A stretch of 32,552 bases of DNA from Treponemataceae bacterium (GTDB lineage: Bacteria; Spirochaetota; Spirochaetia; Treponematales; Treponemataceae), in the NCBI GenBank assembly GCA_024413635.1, contig JAKSTT010000009.1, positions 1-32,552 of the forward strand, given 5' to 3'. The notes under the pieces are model-generated. The model was given only the letters and a program-made list of their open reading frames with translations, had not been told where the DNA came from and ran no database searches. Shown in pieces: positions 15,117 through 24,095 of this stretch. How positions within the stretch are numbered: the first letter of the stretch is position 1; each line of letters opens with the position of its first letter. The position numbers and the translations under genes were made by a program.

Positions 15117-16253
15117 TTATTCAACGTTTTTTTTATATTCTCCGTATTCGCAGCCAGCGTTGGTAAACTTGGCATGCTCTACAATTTCCAATGTATTTCC
15201 CTTGGTTTTCTGGAATAGTTTTACTTCACCATAGCCGGTTCCACCGTTCCACAGACGGTCAAAGTTCTTGGCACCAGAGGGAGACTCATAATTGACGAAC
15301 AGCATTTCATCAGTATTGCAGTATCCGTCTATGTCCAGAAGATATTTCTTGTTCTGGGCAGAAACAGACCAGTGGAGCACGTCTTCACCTTCAACAAAGT
15401 TAAAGGTCACCGTACTCTTAACCCAGAATTTTGAGAAGTTGAACTCAATCTTCTGTCCTTCGTATGACAGGAATACCAGAAGACGGCGGTGTAACGGAAT
15501 GCCGAATACCCGCGGACAGCCACCACCCACATCAAAGCAGGTATTTTTCAGTTTCTGTCCGGAAATTTCACTGACCAGATTACAGGATGACAGCCAGAGC
15601 CAGGGCGAAGTAAAATCCTTACCCCAGTTTTTGTCTGCATATCCGTAGGATTCTTCACCAGGTACGATATACTCTTCACCGTTGTACATGACGGTGCCGG
15701 TATATTCGGTTTTTACCCCCTGTGCATGCCAGTACATCTGGAATGCATTCAGTTTGCGGAAGAACCAGGAAGTTCCGTATCCGGGATTAAAGGTAATGGT
15801 CTTATTAACTTTCAGATTCCATGCCATGGAACCTGCATCACTCATATATTCAGGATGGTTTGCGGCTTCTTCTGGAGAAACGGATACCATACCGGTAATC
15901 TGTTTTTCAGAATACAGACAACGTCCTGCCTTAATGGAGAATTCCTTTTTCCTGCGGAATTCTACATCCTTCAGAGGATAAAAATTATGAATCTGAGCGC
16001 CATCGGTACCCCAGGATCCGGCTTTAACCATGAAATAACTGGGATGACTATGTTCGGAAGTCTGTCCGTACACTACTTCATTAGGAGAACGCGATGGATT
16101 GATAAAGAAATATTCGATGAAAAAGGCACGTGCTTCCCCGGTAGACTTTTTATACCCGGTAAAAGAATGCCACCACCAGTCATAGCCGTTTCTTTTTAAT
16201 GAACCTTTTAACTGATAGCTGTTAACACGCAGATATTTTCTTGCTTTGCTCAT
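15117..16253 (-). CDS. Tocopherol-cyclase-like family protein
   Basis: This 378-residue protein opens with basic residues and then GYDWWWHSFTGYKKSTGEARAFFIEYFFINP. That pattern, with later SWFFRKLNAFQMYWHAQG and YADKNWGKDFTSPWLWLSSC, matches the bacterial relatives of plant tocopherol cyclase (PF14249-like), a two-layer beta-sandwich/barrel fold. Bacteria of this group make no tocopherol, so the name marks fold only. A lipid-modifying or lipid-binding role is plausible but unproven. No signal peptide is present. The start has no clear Shine-Dalgarno sequence and follows the 70-aa gene by 13 bp, so translational coupling is likely. Hexokinase follows 36 bp later. The family call is from recognisable aromatic motifs. 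Confidence 0.7.
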   Translation of the reverse strand: MSKARKYLRVNSYQLKGSLKRNGYDWWWHSFTGYKKSTGEARAFFIEYFFINPSRSPNEVVYGQTSEHSHPSYFMVKAGSWGTDGAQIHNFYPLKDVEFRRKKEFSIKAGRCLYSEKQITGMVSVSPEEAANHPEYMSDAGSMAWNLKVNKTITFNPGYGTSWFFRKLNAFQMYWHAQGVKTEYTGTVMYNGEEYIVPGEESYGYADKNWGKDFTSPWLWLSSCNLVSEISGQKLKNTCFDVGGGCPRVFGIPLHRRLLVFLSYEGQKIEFNFSKFWVKSTVTFNFVEGEDVLHWSVSAQNKKYLLDIDGYCNTDEMLFVNYESPSGAKNFDRLWNGGTGYGEVKLFQKTKGNTLEIVEHAKFTNAGCEYGEYKKNVE

Positions 16254-16266
16254 GTGAATCCGTAAA

Positions 16267-16479
16267 TTACAGGTCTTTTAATGCCTTTGCTATGGTTTTA
16301 TCGGTGTCTTCCGGAACGTTTTCATTGAGGAATTCAAGACACTCAATTGCAGTTTTCTGAATATGCTCATACCAGATAAGGTACAGTTCTTCATTGATAT
16401 TTCCAGGATATGGAGCACCCTGTACATCTGAAACAAGTTTTCTCAGCTCTTCGCCACAAGCCCGTAATTTTTTGTCCAT
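16267..16479 (-). CDS. Unknown 70-aa helical protein
   Basis: This is a short acidic protein, nearly all helical in appearance, with the segment NINEELYLIWYEHIQKTAIECLEF in the middle and no membrane stretch. No family is recognised. It sits between the M16C peptidase (28 bp upstream) and the tocopherol-cyclase-like gene (13 bp downstream) on the same strand, which supports it being translated as part of that unit. The ribosome binding site is poor: AGGCGG lies more than ten bases from the ATG. Confidence 0.65.
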   Translation of the reverse strand: MDKKLRACGEELRKLVSDVQGAPYPGNINEELYLIWYEHIQKTAIECLEFLNENVPEDTDKTIAKALKDL

Positions 16480-16507
16480 TTTGCGTATACCGCCTTTGTT
16501 TCAATAA

Positions 16508-19441
16508 TTATAGATTTAAACCGATAGTTTTACCATCATAATTTGAATTTTTAGCATAAATTACTCCCTTTTTTGAGTCTTTTATGCGGGTAAGCATATC
16601 TTTTGCAGCCTGCTGCAAATCTTTCCCATTCAAATCAAGCATACTGGCCACTTTCCGTTCACGCATTTCCTGTTCAATTCCATAAAGGGCACGCATAAAG
16701 CCGGAGAATCCTTTTCCTTTTGGCGTCTGGGGCTGTATTTCCTTGCTGTAACAGCCGGTAATAGCCTTTTCCAGTTCCATCTGAGAAAATTCATGGGTTG
16801 CAGCAATCTCAAGACACTCAAGAATAACATCAAGAGAGTGTACCGGATTAGGATCACGATAGGTTGCAAAACCTACTGACTCTTCCAGATTGTCGAACAT
16901 GGCAAAGGCACCGTAGGCACCACCTTTGGTCCTGATTTTTTCCCACAGAAGACCATTGCTGAGCCAGTGACAGAGTACTGCTTCTGCAGCAGCCTGACGG
17001 CTGAACCGGGGAGAACCGTTACAACCGGTACCGGCATACCCTACCTGGCATTTGGCATCAAAAAGTACACTGGTTTCTTCTGCACCGATAATCAGCGGTT
17101 TCAGCGCATCCCAGGACAGTCTGTTACAAGTTGCAGGACCGGTATATGCTGCCAGACGGGTTTCCAGCGCAGCTTTTGCAATGACGATACCTTCGGAACC
17201 ACCGGTAACGTTTACCACAATGCCGTTTTTCTGGACAAGGTTTTTCAGTGCCGTAAGTTCTGCCGCAACCTCTGAGAGCGGACGTTCAGCCAGTTTCTGA
17301 ATATAGTAGAACTGACTGAGTCCATTCCACAGTTCATCAATGGCTTTCTGCCGGTTCCGGTCACTGTTGGCCCACAGATTGATGTACTGATGGCCTCCCG
17401 GCAGGATTGATGAACTCATTTCATTCTTACACTCATTGATCAGATCCTGCAGCCGTTTTTCGTCTGTAAAATCAGCGGTTTCCAGGTTATCAAAAATCAG
17501 GTCGACACCGTCTTTTGTCCGCTCTTCCAGCATCTTTACGGAAATCAGCATCCATTCACGGTTAAAGAGCGGATCTGCCGTATCAGTACCACTTGAAACA
17601 AACAGTGTTGATCCATACCCGCCGGCACAGGATGCTGCGTAGGATGAAGCCGTTGCCCAATCCATGCCGTTAAAGCCGACGCTGGTAAAAATGCGGGCAA
17701 AGAACGACAGGAGCATGAACTGGTCAGTTGTTACCCCGTCTACCGGAATGGCAAGATCGATGTAGGTTATGCCGTTGGTAGCCAGGTTGGTTACAAAACA
17801 GGGAACCGTATTGCCGGCAAGTTCTGTTTTTTCAGTTTTGATGTATTCCAGTCTGGAAGTGAGGGTTGAAGGCTTGATGTACGGTATTTTTGCCACGGCT
17901 TCCGGGTCATCCTCGGTTTTCTGCCAGGCATACAGTGCTTCCTGTTCCTTTTTAATCTGAACTTTCTGTTCTTCTGTTACCGTACTGAGCAAGTTCCTGT
18001 ATGTTTCTTCCATTTTGGCTGAGAAGGATTCATCAGGAGTAACAATAACCAGTTTAGTCTGGGGATTATCAATAAAGTTTTTCTGAACCAGTTTTTGAAT
18101 GTACTGTGAATCTTCTGCCAGTTCTTTTTTGACAATATCAAAGTATTCCCGTCCTTTCAGGGATTCTACCGGATCACAGCCATTCATCCAGCCCCGGTAG
18201 GCATTTTCCATCAGTACCAGGGCATAGGGACCATGAGCACGTTTTATTTCACGGTGGTGGAAATCCCCTGCCATAACGGCACTCTCAATATCTTTTGCCG
18301 GAATGCCGTTTGCTGCAATTTCTTTCAATGTATCCATGATGCACTGATATACTTTCTGCTCGTCACCGGGTGCAACACCACGGAGACCGGCACCAAAAGT
18401 AATATACGGGAATGTTCCGTCACATCCGCACAGGGGCGAAAGATCTTCTCCCAGGTCACTTTCCATCAGTGCACGGGCAAGAGGTGCCCCATCGTGACCA
18501 AGAAGCAATTCTTCCAGAATCCACATCTGCATCATGGCTTTGGTATCGCTGGATTTTCCGGTAATCCAACCTATCTGGACCAGACTACCGTCTTCTGATT
18601 CCTCATCTTCTTCATTTCCTTTCGGGCCCACCGTATGGATTTCTGCAAAACCATCAGTTTCCGGCAGTACAAATGCCTGGTCTGCAACCGGTGGTTCAAA
18701 TGACTCAAACTGGTCCAGGAATTTTTCATTGATGAAGTCAATCTGTGTTTCTGTAGGAATATCACCCATAAGGAACAGACGGCAGTTAGCCGGTGAATAA
18801 TGGGTTCTGTGATAGTTCTTGAACTGTTCGTAAGTCAATGATGGTATAACATCCGGATTACCACCGCTGTCTTCGGCATAACAACTATTCGGGAACAAAG
18901 CTTCAGTGACGCGGTCCTGGGCACAGCTGTCAAAGCTGGAATAATTGCCTTTCATTTCATTGTACACAACGCCCTGAATGGAAAGCTCACCCTTGTCATC
19001 AATTTCAAAACGGTGGGCTTCCTGCAGGAAGGTGTTGTAGGTAAGGCGGGGGAAAAATACGGCATCCCCGTACACATTCATCAGGTTAAAGTAATCTTCA
19101 CGTACTACAGAACTGGCCGGATATACGGTCTTATCAGGATAGGTCATGGCATTGAGGAATGTCTTGATGCTCTGCTGCAGCAGGATGACAAAAGGATCTT
19201 TTACCGGAAAGTTTTTTGAACCGCACAGTACGGAATGTTCAATAATGTGGGTTACACCGGTTGAATCAACTGGAACCGTTTTAAAACCAAAAGAGAAAAA
19301 GTTTTCCGGATCATCGTTCAGCAGATGCAGGATTTCCATTCCTGATTCCATATGCTTCAGGTGAATTGCATTGCTTTTATACTGTGGAAGTTCGGTTACA
19401 GCGAGAACTTTCCATCCCTTATATTCATCATTCAGTTTCAT
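16508..19441 (-). CDS. PreP-type M16C metallopeptidase
   Basis: This 977-residue protein is a zinc peptidase of the pitrilysin/insulinase clan, subfamily M16C, whose mitochondrial and plastid relative PreP degrades free targeting peptides. The inverted zinc motif HIIEH is at residues 65-69, and Glu162 in VVYNEMKG is the third ligand; the 93-residue spacing fits PreP (about 95) better than pitrilysin (about 77). The full length, with two homologous halves joined by a helical hairpin, also fits PreP. No signal peptide is seen, so it is probably cytoplasmic and clears short peptides. GAGGAG lies five to six bases before the ATG. It follows fliG1 by 26 bp on the same strand. Confidence 0.92.
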   Translation of the reverse strand: MKLNDEYKGWKVLAVTELPQYKSNAIHLKHMESGMEILHLLNDDPENFFSFGFKTVPVDSTGVTHIIEHSVLCGSKNFPVKDPFVILLQQSIKTFLNAMTYPDKTVYPASSVVREDYFNLMNVYGDAVFFPRLTYNTFLQEAHRFEIDDKGELSIQGVVYNEMKGNYSSFDSCAQDRVTEALFPNSCYAEDSGGNPDVIPSLTYEQFKNYHRTHYSPANCRLFLMGDIPTETQIDFINEKFLDQFESFEPPVADQAFVLPETDGFAEIHTVGPKGNEEDEESEDGSLVQIGWITGKSSDTKAMMQMWILEELLLGHDGAPLARALMESDLGEDLSPLCGCDGTFPYITFGAGLRGVAPGDEQKVYQCIMDTLKEIAANGIPAKDIESAVMAGDFHHREIKRAHGPYALVLMENAYRGWMNGCDPVESLKGREYFDIVKKELAEDSQYIQKLVQKNFIDNPQTKLVIVTPDESFSAKMEETYRNLLSTVTEEQKVQIKKEQEALYAWQKTEDDPEAVAKIPYIKPSTLTSRLEYIKTEKTELAGNTVPCFVTNLATNGITYIDLAIPVDGVTTDQFMLLSFFARIFTSVGFNGMDWATASSYAASCAGGYGSTLFVSSGTDTADPLFNREWMLISVKMLEERTKDGVDLIFDNLETADFTDEKRLQDLINECKNEMSSSILPGGHQYINLWANSDRNRQKAIDELWNGLSQFYYIQKLAERPLSEVAAELTALKNLVQKNGIVVNVTGGSEGIVIAKAALETRLAAYTGPATCNRLSWDALKPLIIGAEETSVLFDAKCQVGYAGTGCNGSPRFSRQAAAEAVLCHWLSNGLLWEKIRTKGGAYGAFAMFDNLEESVGFATYRDPNPVHSLDVILECLEIAATHEFSQMELEKAITGCYSKEIQPQTPKGKGFSGFMRALYGIEQEMRERKVASMLDLNGKDLQQAAKDMLTRIKDSKKGVIYAKNSNYDGKTIGLNL

Positions 19442-19467
19442 AGACTCTCCTCGTTCCCGGTATGGGA

Positions 19468-20496
19468 TTACAGTACATATTCTTCTTCATCACGGCCGGG
19501 AATAATGATATCACCCCGTTCCCATGCAGCCTTCATAGTGCTCATGAACTTTTCCGTAGCAGCATCACTGTCTGACTTCCGCACGGGCTGCATCAGCTGT
19601 TCTTCTTCAAGAATCATGTCTCCACGGCCGGTTGAAACATTCTGGAATATCTTCATCCTGAAGCCATCAGGTTTACCGATTATCAGCAGGGCAATGTCAC
19701 GGTCATCCATACCGCGCAGGTGTTCCTGCAGGAACCGGCCCTGACATCTGATGATATCATCCAGGGTAAACAGCCGCTCCCGTAAAGTGGCAGACAGTTC
19801 CGGGTCAGACTCAGCCAGTTTTTCCAGCATGGCGGTTTCATTTTGAGGCGACATGTGTTTCAGGATTTCTGCCAGGGCATTGCGGCCATCAAGACTGTCA
19901 GTTTTTTCCATCTTTATGGTCTTAATTTTCTCAGCAATGGCTGCATCAATGCGTTTTAAGGTATCAGGATCAACGGCAGACAATTTTGCAAGACGGAGCA
20001 TGGTTTCTTTTTTTTCTGCTTCCGGCATTTTTTTGATTACGGTAGCAGCCGTCTGTGAAGGCAGATAGGAAATTACCAGTGAACGGATATAATCACTTTC
20101 ATCTTTTAAGGTTAGATAGATTTTTTCAGGATCTTCAGATTCCAGGAACGCAAAGGGTTTTCCGTCCTTAAACGGAACGGCTTTCTCCAGCAGTTCCTCG
20201 GCTTTCTGTGCACCATAGGCCTTTTGCAGGATATCTTTGGCAGTCTGCACTCCTCCATTCTGCCGGGAAGCTTCCAGCAGGGTCCGGAATTCGGCCATTA
20301 TGGAGTCACGCTCGGCGGGTTCAACATCGCGAATAGTGGCAATTTCCGGAATAATCCGGTCTACCATATCCTGTGGCAACAGACCAATGACTTTTGAAGC
20401 CTGGTCAACGCCGATAATAGTTAAAAATTTTGCAACGCGACGGTATTTTGAATCGGGGGTATTTTCAGTAACTTTTATAAGGCCATGAGATTCCAT
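19468..20496 (-). CDS. fliG1: FliG paralogue, spirochaete FliG1-like
   Basis: The 342-residue product has the FliG plan: an N-terminal helical domain with YRRVAKFLTIIGVDQASKVIGLLP, a middle domain with DPEKIYLTLKDES then LVISYLPSQTAATVIKKMP, and a C-terminal domain with DGRNALAEILKHMSP and LFTLDDIIRCQGRFLQEHLRGMD. FliG forms the rotor ring that couples torque and switching; spirochaetes have two copies, and FliG1 is the divergent one, needed for motor function near one cell end in Borrelia. The charged cluster DDR, common in torque-helix regions of canonical FliG, reads QGR here. The frame extends to 20580, but ATG 20496 lies nine bases after a -10 box and starts MESHGLIK, so upstream residues are unlikely. 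An upstream secF terminator separates the units. Confidence 0.85.
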   Translation of the reverse strand: MESHGLIKVTENTPDSKYRRVAKFLTIIGVDQASKVIGLLPQDMVDRIIPEIATIRDVEPAERDSIMAEFRTLLEASRQNGGVQTAKDILQKAYGAQKAEELLEKAVPFKDGKPFAFLESEDPEKIYLTLKDESDYIRSLVISYLPSQTAATVIKKMPEAEKKETMLRLAKLSAVDPDTLKRIDAAIAEKIKTIKMEKTDSLDGRNALAEILKHMSPQNETAMLEKLAESDPELSATLRERLFTLDDIIRCQGRFLQEHLRGMDDRDIALLIIGKPDGFRMKIFQNVSTGRGDMILEEEQLMQPVRKSDSDAATEKFMSTMKAAWERGDIIIPGRDEEEYVL

Positions 20497-20505
20497 AACC
20501 CTCAT

Positions 20506-20534
20506 ATGATACCATTTTTTAAGGGGTTTTCCAA
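20506..20534 (-). promoter_or_regulatory. Promoter of the fliG1 unit, nearly leaderless
   Basis: On the minus strand TTGGAA (20529-20534) and TATCAT (20506-20511) are 17 bp apart. The predicted start point near 20499 is only about three bases before the ATG at 20496, leaving no room for a ribosome binding site; GAGGG overlaps this spot but is only two bases from the ATG. This promoter follows the secF terminator directly. Confidence 0.55.
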
Positions 20535-20543
20535 CATGACAAA

Positions 20544-20570
20544 AAAGGCTGCCCGGAACGGACAGCCTTT
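20544..20570 (-). terminator. Terminator of yajC-secD-secF
   Basis: AAAGGCTG and CAGCCTTT, with inner CCG/CGG and one mismatch, fold around a three-base loop. On the minus strand the hairpin ends in a run of six T. It is 20 bp after the secF stop and ahead of the fliG1 promoter. Confidence 0.85.
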
Positions 20571-20590
20571 CTATCAACAAAAGAGCAGGA

Positions 20591-21832
20591 TTATTCTTCT
20601 GACATCAGGTCATCAGTGGTGAGAACCTGACTTTTCTTTTCTTCTTCAGAAGGGGTCCAGTTTTTGCGGCATGCACAAACAAAAGCCCCCAGAATGAAGA
20701 TTGAAGAGTATGCACCGGTAATCATACCTACGATCAGTGCCAGAGCAAAGTCTTTCATGCTGTCTGTAGTGAAAATGTACAGCGCAACAACGGCCAGCAG
20801 TGTGGTGATAGTAGTAATAATTGAGCGGCTCAGGGTTTCAGTCAGTGACAGGTTCATAATCTCTACAAAGTTCTTAGCTTTGATGGTGCGTGAGTTTTCA
20901 CGTACACGGTCAAGGATAACAACTGATGCGTTGATTGAGTAACCGATAATGGTCAGGATAGCTGCCAGAGAGATTGAAACGAATTCCATCTGGGTCAGTG
21001 ACATGAATGCCAGCATGATCAGGGCATCGTGGGTAACGGCAATTACTGCACCAAGGGCGAAGTCCCAGTGGAAACGGAATGCAGCATATACCCAGATAAG
21101 AGCCAGGGTACCAATAGCAAGAATGATTGATTTGAGGGCCAGAGATTCAGAGAACTGAGAACCAACAAAGTCGGTCTTGCTTACGGCTACGTTTTCTGCA
21201 CCAAAAGCTGATACGAATTTTGCCAGGATGGTATCCTGAATGGTTTTACTTGCAGCAGTATCTGAACCATCATCACCGGCGCGAATCTGGAAAGTGTTTT
21301 CAGAAACGGCACCAGCCTGTTTTACAGAATACTGGGTATTTCCGGCAAACAGGTCACGTACTTTTTCAATGCTTACGATATCAGCGTTTGCTGGAACATA
21401 ATGCAGGCGGTATACGCTTGAAGTAAGCTGTGCTGATTCTGCAGAAGAACCAAACAGGTCAGCGGCAGGAGTAGATGCTGCAGCTACGGCTTTTGCAGAT
21501 ACACCGTCAACAGCGTTCATGGCAGTTGCCAGTTCGCCGATGGTAGCATAGTTGATGTATGCAAAGGAAATGGTTTCGTTGTCAGAACCGGCACCGGTTA
21601 CTACCAGGTCTACTTTCTGAGCACTGGTATCAACACTTACGGTTGCTGAACCTACGTAGGTCAGTTCGATGGCTGTTGGAGCAATCTGAACTTCTTCAAT
21701 CATACCGGGACGGAAATCGATACCGAAGTTGATGCCTTTTACAGCCATTGATACGAAACCGGCTACGATGATTACGGCGCTGATGATGACAGCTGGAACG
21801 AAGAATTTATTAAAGCTATAAATCTTTTTCAT
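20591..21832 (-). CDS. secF: Protein translocase subunit SecF
   Basis: SecF works with SecD and YajC to use the proton-motive force to pull exported proteins through SecYEG. The 413-residue protein has the first membrane helix followed by GINFGIDFRPG (the conserved G-x-D-F-x-G motif), a periplasmic domain of about 190 residues that is longer than in enteric SecF and rich in Ala, Ser and Thr, then five helices including HDALIMLAFM and the SINASVVILDRVRE motif with its conserved Asp-Arg pair. The start ATG shares its A with the secD stop (TAATG), and GGAGG sits eight bases before it, so translation is coupled. A terminator follows. The long periplasmic insert is the one unusual point. Confidence 0.97.
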   Translation of the reverse strand: MKKIYSFNKFFVPAVIISAVIIVAGFVSMAVKGINFGIDFRPGMIEEVQIAPTAIELTYVGSATVSVDTSAQKVDLVVTGAGSDNETISFAYINYATIGELATAMNAVDGVSAKAVAAASTPAADLFGSSAESAQLTSSVYRLHYVPANADIVSIEKVRDLFAGNTQYSVKQAGAVSENTFQIRAGDDGSDTAASKTIQDTILAKFVSAFGAENVAVSKTDFVGSQFSESLALKSIILAIGTLALIWVYAAFRFHWDFALGAVIAVTHDALIMLAFMSLTQMEFVSISLAAILTIIGYSINASVVILDRVRENSRTIKAKNFVEIMNLSLTETLSRSIITTITTLLAVVALYIFTTDSMKDFALALIVGMITGAYSSIFILGAFVCACRKNWTPSEEEKKSQVLTTDDLMSEE

Positions 21833-23568
21833 TATTTAATCCTCCAGCTGATGCTTACTTTCTCTGATTTCATAACGTCAGTTCCGAAGTCGAAAATCAG
21901 GCGTGAAACAACCAGAGCGGTGAATACTGATGATACAACACCGATTGCCAGTGAAACGGCAAATCCCTGGATGGTTCCGGTTCCCAGCTGAGAAAGGAAC
22001 ATGGCAGCAATAAAGGTAGTAATGTTAGAGTCCATAATTGCCCAGAAAGCATGTTCAAAACCGGCAGTAACAGCTGCTGCACGGCCTTTGCCCAGGCGGA
22101 GCTCTTCCTTGATGCGTTCAAAGATAATAACGTTGGCGTCTACTGCCATACCGATGGTAAGAATCATACCGGCAATTGATGGCAGGGTAAGGGTCAGGTT
22201 GAATGCAGAAAGGATAGAGAACATGAAGTACATGTTCAGGATCTGTGCAACAACAGCATTGATACCGCTACCTTTGTAGAAGATCAGCATGAAGATCATT
22301 ACGGCAATAAGACCAACGATCAGAGCCATGGAACCCTGTCTGATGGCTTTTGCACCCAGAGATGCACCAACAACCTGCTGGCTTTCTACTGACAGTGGAA
22401 CAGACAGCCATGCAGTCTGCAGTACCTTCTGCAGGTTCTGTGCTTCTTCAAGACCAAAACCGCTGATTGCTACGTTTCCGCCGGGGATTGCTTCACGGAT
22501 GCGTGCATATGATTTAACTTTGTCGTCTGAAACGATGGCCAGACTGTCACCTACGTGGTCAGCAGTAAAGTCACCGAAAATTACGGCACCTTCAGTATCC
22601 AGAGTCAGGTTAACCTGTGGCTGGCTGGTAATACCGTCTGAACCTACACCGGCTGATTTAATGTGGCGGCCGTCAAGAACAATGTCTTTCTTTACAACCA
22701 GATAGCCGATGCGTTCATCAAGACCGTAGTCATCTTTGGTATACAGACCCAGTACTTCACAGTCTTCAGGGATGATGCTCAGGTCGAGGAGTTCACCACC
22801 GGCAGTAAAGGTACGGGTAGGATTTCTGGTATAGTAGTCATTGAAAGCAGAAGTAGCAGCATCATCAACCAGGCGGATATTCAGGATACCTTTACCCATA
22901 ATGATTGAGTTGATGCGGCTTGCATCAGCAGAACCTGGCATTTCAATATAAATGCGGTCTTCACCCTGCTGGCGGATAACCGGTTCAGAAAGACCGAAAC
23001 GGTCGATACGGCTGGTCAGGGTTTCAATAGCCTGAGCCATGGCATCTGAACGGAAAGCTTCCATGTTGTCTACACCGCCTTCTACGGCAGCTGCAGCAGC
23101 TTCAAGGTCAGCCTTTACGATAATGCTCATACCGCCGGAAAGGTCCAGACCCAGTTTTACAGAGTTGGTGTACAGTTTCTTGGTTGCCAGGATATCTTCA
23201 CGGTAGTGGTTTTCAATGGCGTTCATCAGTTCAACTTCTGATGAGAATGAAACCAGAACATCACGGAGAGTCATGGCAGAAGGAGCTTTCTTTCCCAGTG
23301 CTTTGTAGTTCGATTTTGCTTCTTTTACAAGGTAAGCAAATTCTTCCGGAAGTGCAGCAGCAGAATCTGCGCGTGCACTTGCTTTCAGCTGCTCAACATC
23401 CTGGGCAGCCATCATACTTGAGTAGTCCTTAATTTTTTCCAGTGAGCTCAGGGCAAGAGTCTGGTCTTCTTTGGAAGTCATTCCATACCATTTGATGGAA
23501 GGCCACAGGAAGCCGAAACAGATTGCGATAACTACCAGAATAATTAATAAACGGGTGCGTTTACGCAT
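21832..23568 (-). CDS. secD: Protein translocase subunit SecD
   Basis: This 578-residue membrane protein is the larger partner of SecF. It has an N-terminal membrane helix (RLLIILVVIAICFGFLW), the D1 motif KLGLDLSGGMSI, a periplasmic P1 domain with RIDRFGLSEPVIRQQG and later IPGGNVAISGF, and five C-terminal helices with the conserved GMAVDANVIIFERIKEEL. Its length is slightly under that of E. coli SecD but normal for spirochaetes. CGGAG lies about seven bases before the ATG. It is 20 bp after yajC and overlaps secF by one base, the standard yajC-secD-secF order. It is important for export of the lipoproteins and OmpA-like proteins encoded next door. Confidence 0.97.
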   Translation of the reverse strand: MRKRTRLLIILVVIAICFGFLWPSIKWYGMTSKEDQTLALSSLEKIKDYSSMMAAQDVEQLKASARADSAAALPEEFAYLVKEAKSNYKALGKKAPSAMTLRDVLVSFSSEVELMNAIENHYREDILATKKLYTNSVKLGLDLSGGMSIIVKADLEAAAAAVEGGVDNMEAFRSDAMAQAIETLTSRIDRFGLSEPVIRQQGEDRIYIEMPGSADASRINSIIMGKGILNIRLVDDAATSAFNDYYTRNPTRTFTAGGELLDLSIIPEDCEVLGLYTKDDYGLDERIGYLVVKKDIVLDGRHIKSAGVGSDGITSQPQVNLTLDTEGAVIFGDFTADHVGDSLAIVSDDKVKSYARIREAIPGGNVAISGFGLEEAQNLQKVLQTAWLSVPLSVESQQVVGASLGAKAIRQGSMALIVGLIAVMIFMLIFYKGSGINAVVAQILNMYFMFSILSAFNLTLTLPSIAGMILTIGMAVDANVIIFERIKEELRLGKGRAAAVTAGFEHAFWAIMDSNITTFIAAMFLSQLGTGTIQGFAVSLAIGVVSSVFTALVVSRLIFDFGTDVMKSEKVSISWRIK

Positions 23569-23588
23569 TTTAATACTCCGGGTTTTAG

Positions 23589-23978
23589 TTATTTGTTTTC
23601 TTCAGATACTGGAGCTTCAGCAACAGCTTCTTCAGCAGCATCCTTATCTTTTTTTGCTTTTTTATCTGCTTTTGCAGGTTTGTCAGCAATTACAGTAGCG
23701 ATTGCTGAACGGTTGAATTCGATTTTTGCACCGTCATCAACTTTAACGATGACAGTCTGTTCTTTAGTAGAAGAAATGGTACCGTGGATACCACCGATAG
23801 TTACTACTTTGTCACCTTTTTTCAGGGCGGCAATCATGCGTTCGGTTTCTTTCTGTTTTTTGTTCTGTGGTCTGATGAGAAAGAAATAGAAGATAACAAA
23901 AATCAATGCCATCATGATAAGAGTAGATGTCATTGAAGTTCCTGCAGCAGCGGCCTGCAGTACATATGAAAGATTCAT
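23589..23978 (-). CDS. yajC: YajC, Sec translocon accessory subunit
   Basis: This 129-residue protein has one N-terminal membrane helix (TLIMMALIFVIFYFFLIRPQ) ending in the hallmark IRPQNKKQKE motif, and a cytoplasmic domain with LKKGDKVVTIGGIHGTI, both typical of YajC. The C-terminus carries an added Lys/Ala/Glu tail of about 30 residues. YajC binds SecDF. It is the first gene of the operon, with AAGGATGG before the ATG and a promoter in the 117-bp gap upstream. Confidence 0.95.
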   Translation of the reverse strand: MNLSYVLQAAAAGTSMTSTLIMMALIFVIFYFFLIRPQNKKQKETERMIAALKKGDKVVTIGGIHGTISSTKEQTVIVKVDDGAKIEFNRSAIATVIADKPAKADKKAKKDKDAAEEAVAEAPVSEENK

Positions 23979-23996
23979 ATTAAATCCATCCTTTTA

Positions 23997-24053
23997 TTGA
24001 AAATAGTCCCAAAATTGTACCACGATATCCGCAATAGAGTCTACTATTTTCAA
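23997..24053 (-). promoter_or_regulatory. yajC promoter bracketed by an 11-bp inverted repeat
   Basis: On the minus strand TAGACT (24038-24043) and TACAAT (24014-24019) are 18 bp apart and form a plausible promoter with a start near 24007. A perfect 11-bp inverted repeat, TTGAAAATAGT (23997-24007) and ACTATTTTCAA (24043-24053), brackets it from the -35 box to the start point. It could be an operator or a chance AT-rich pairing. Confidence 0.5.
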
Positions 24054-24095
24054 AAGGTATTGGATTTAGTGCAGGAAATAACAGAAAAAGTGTAG

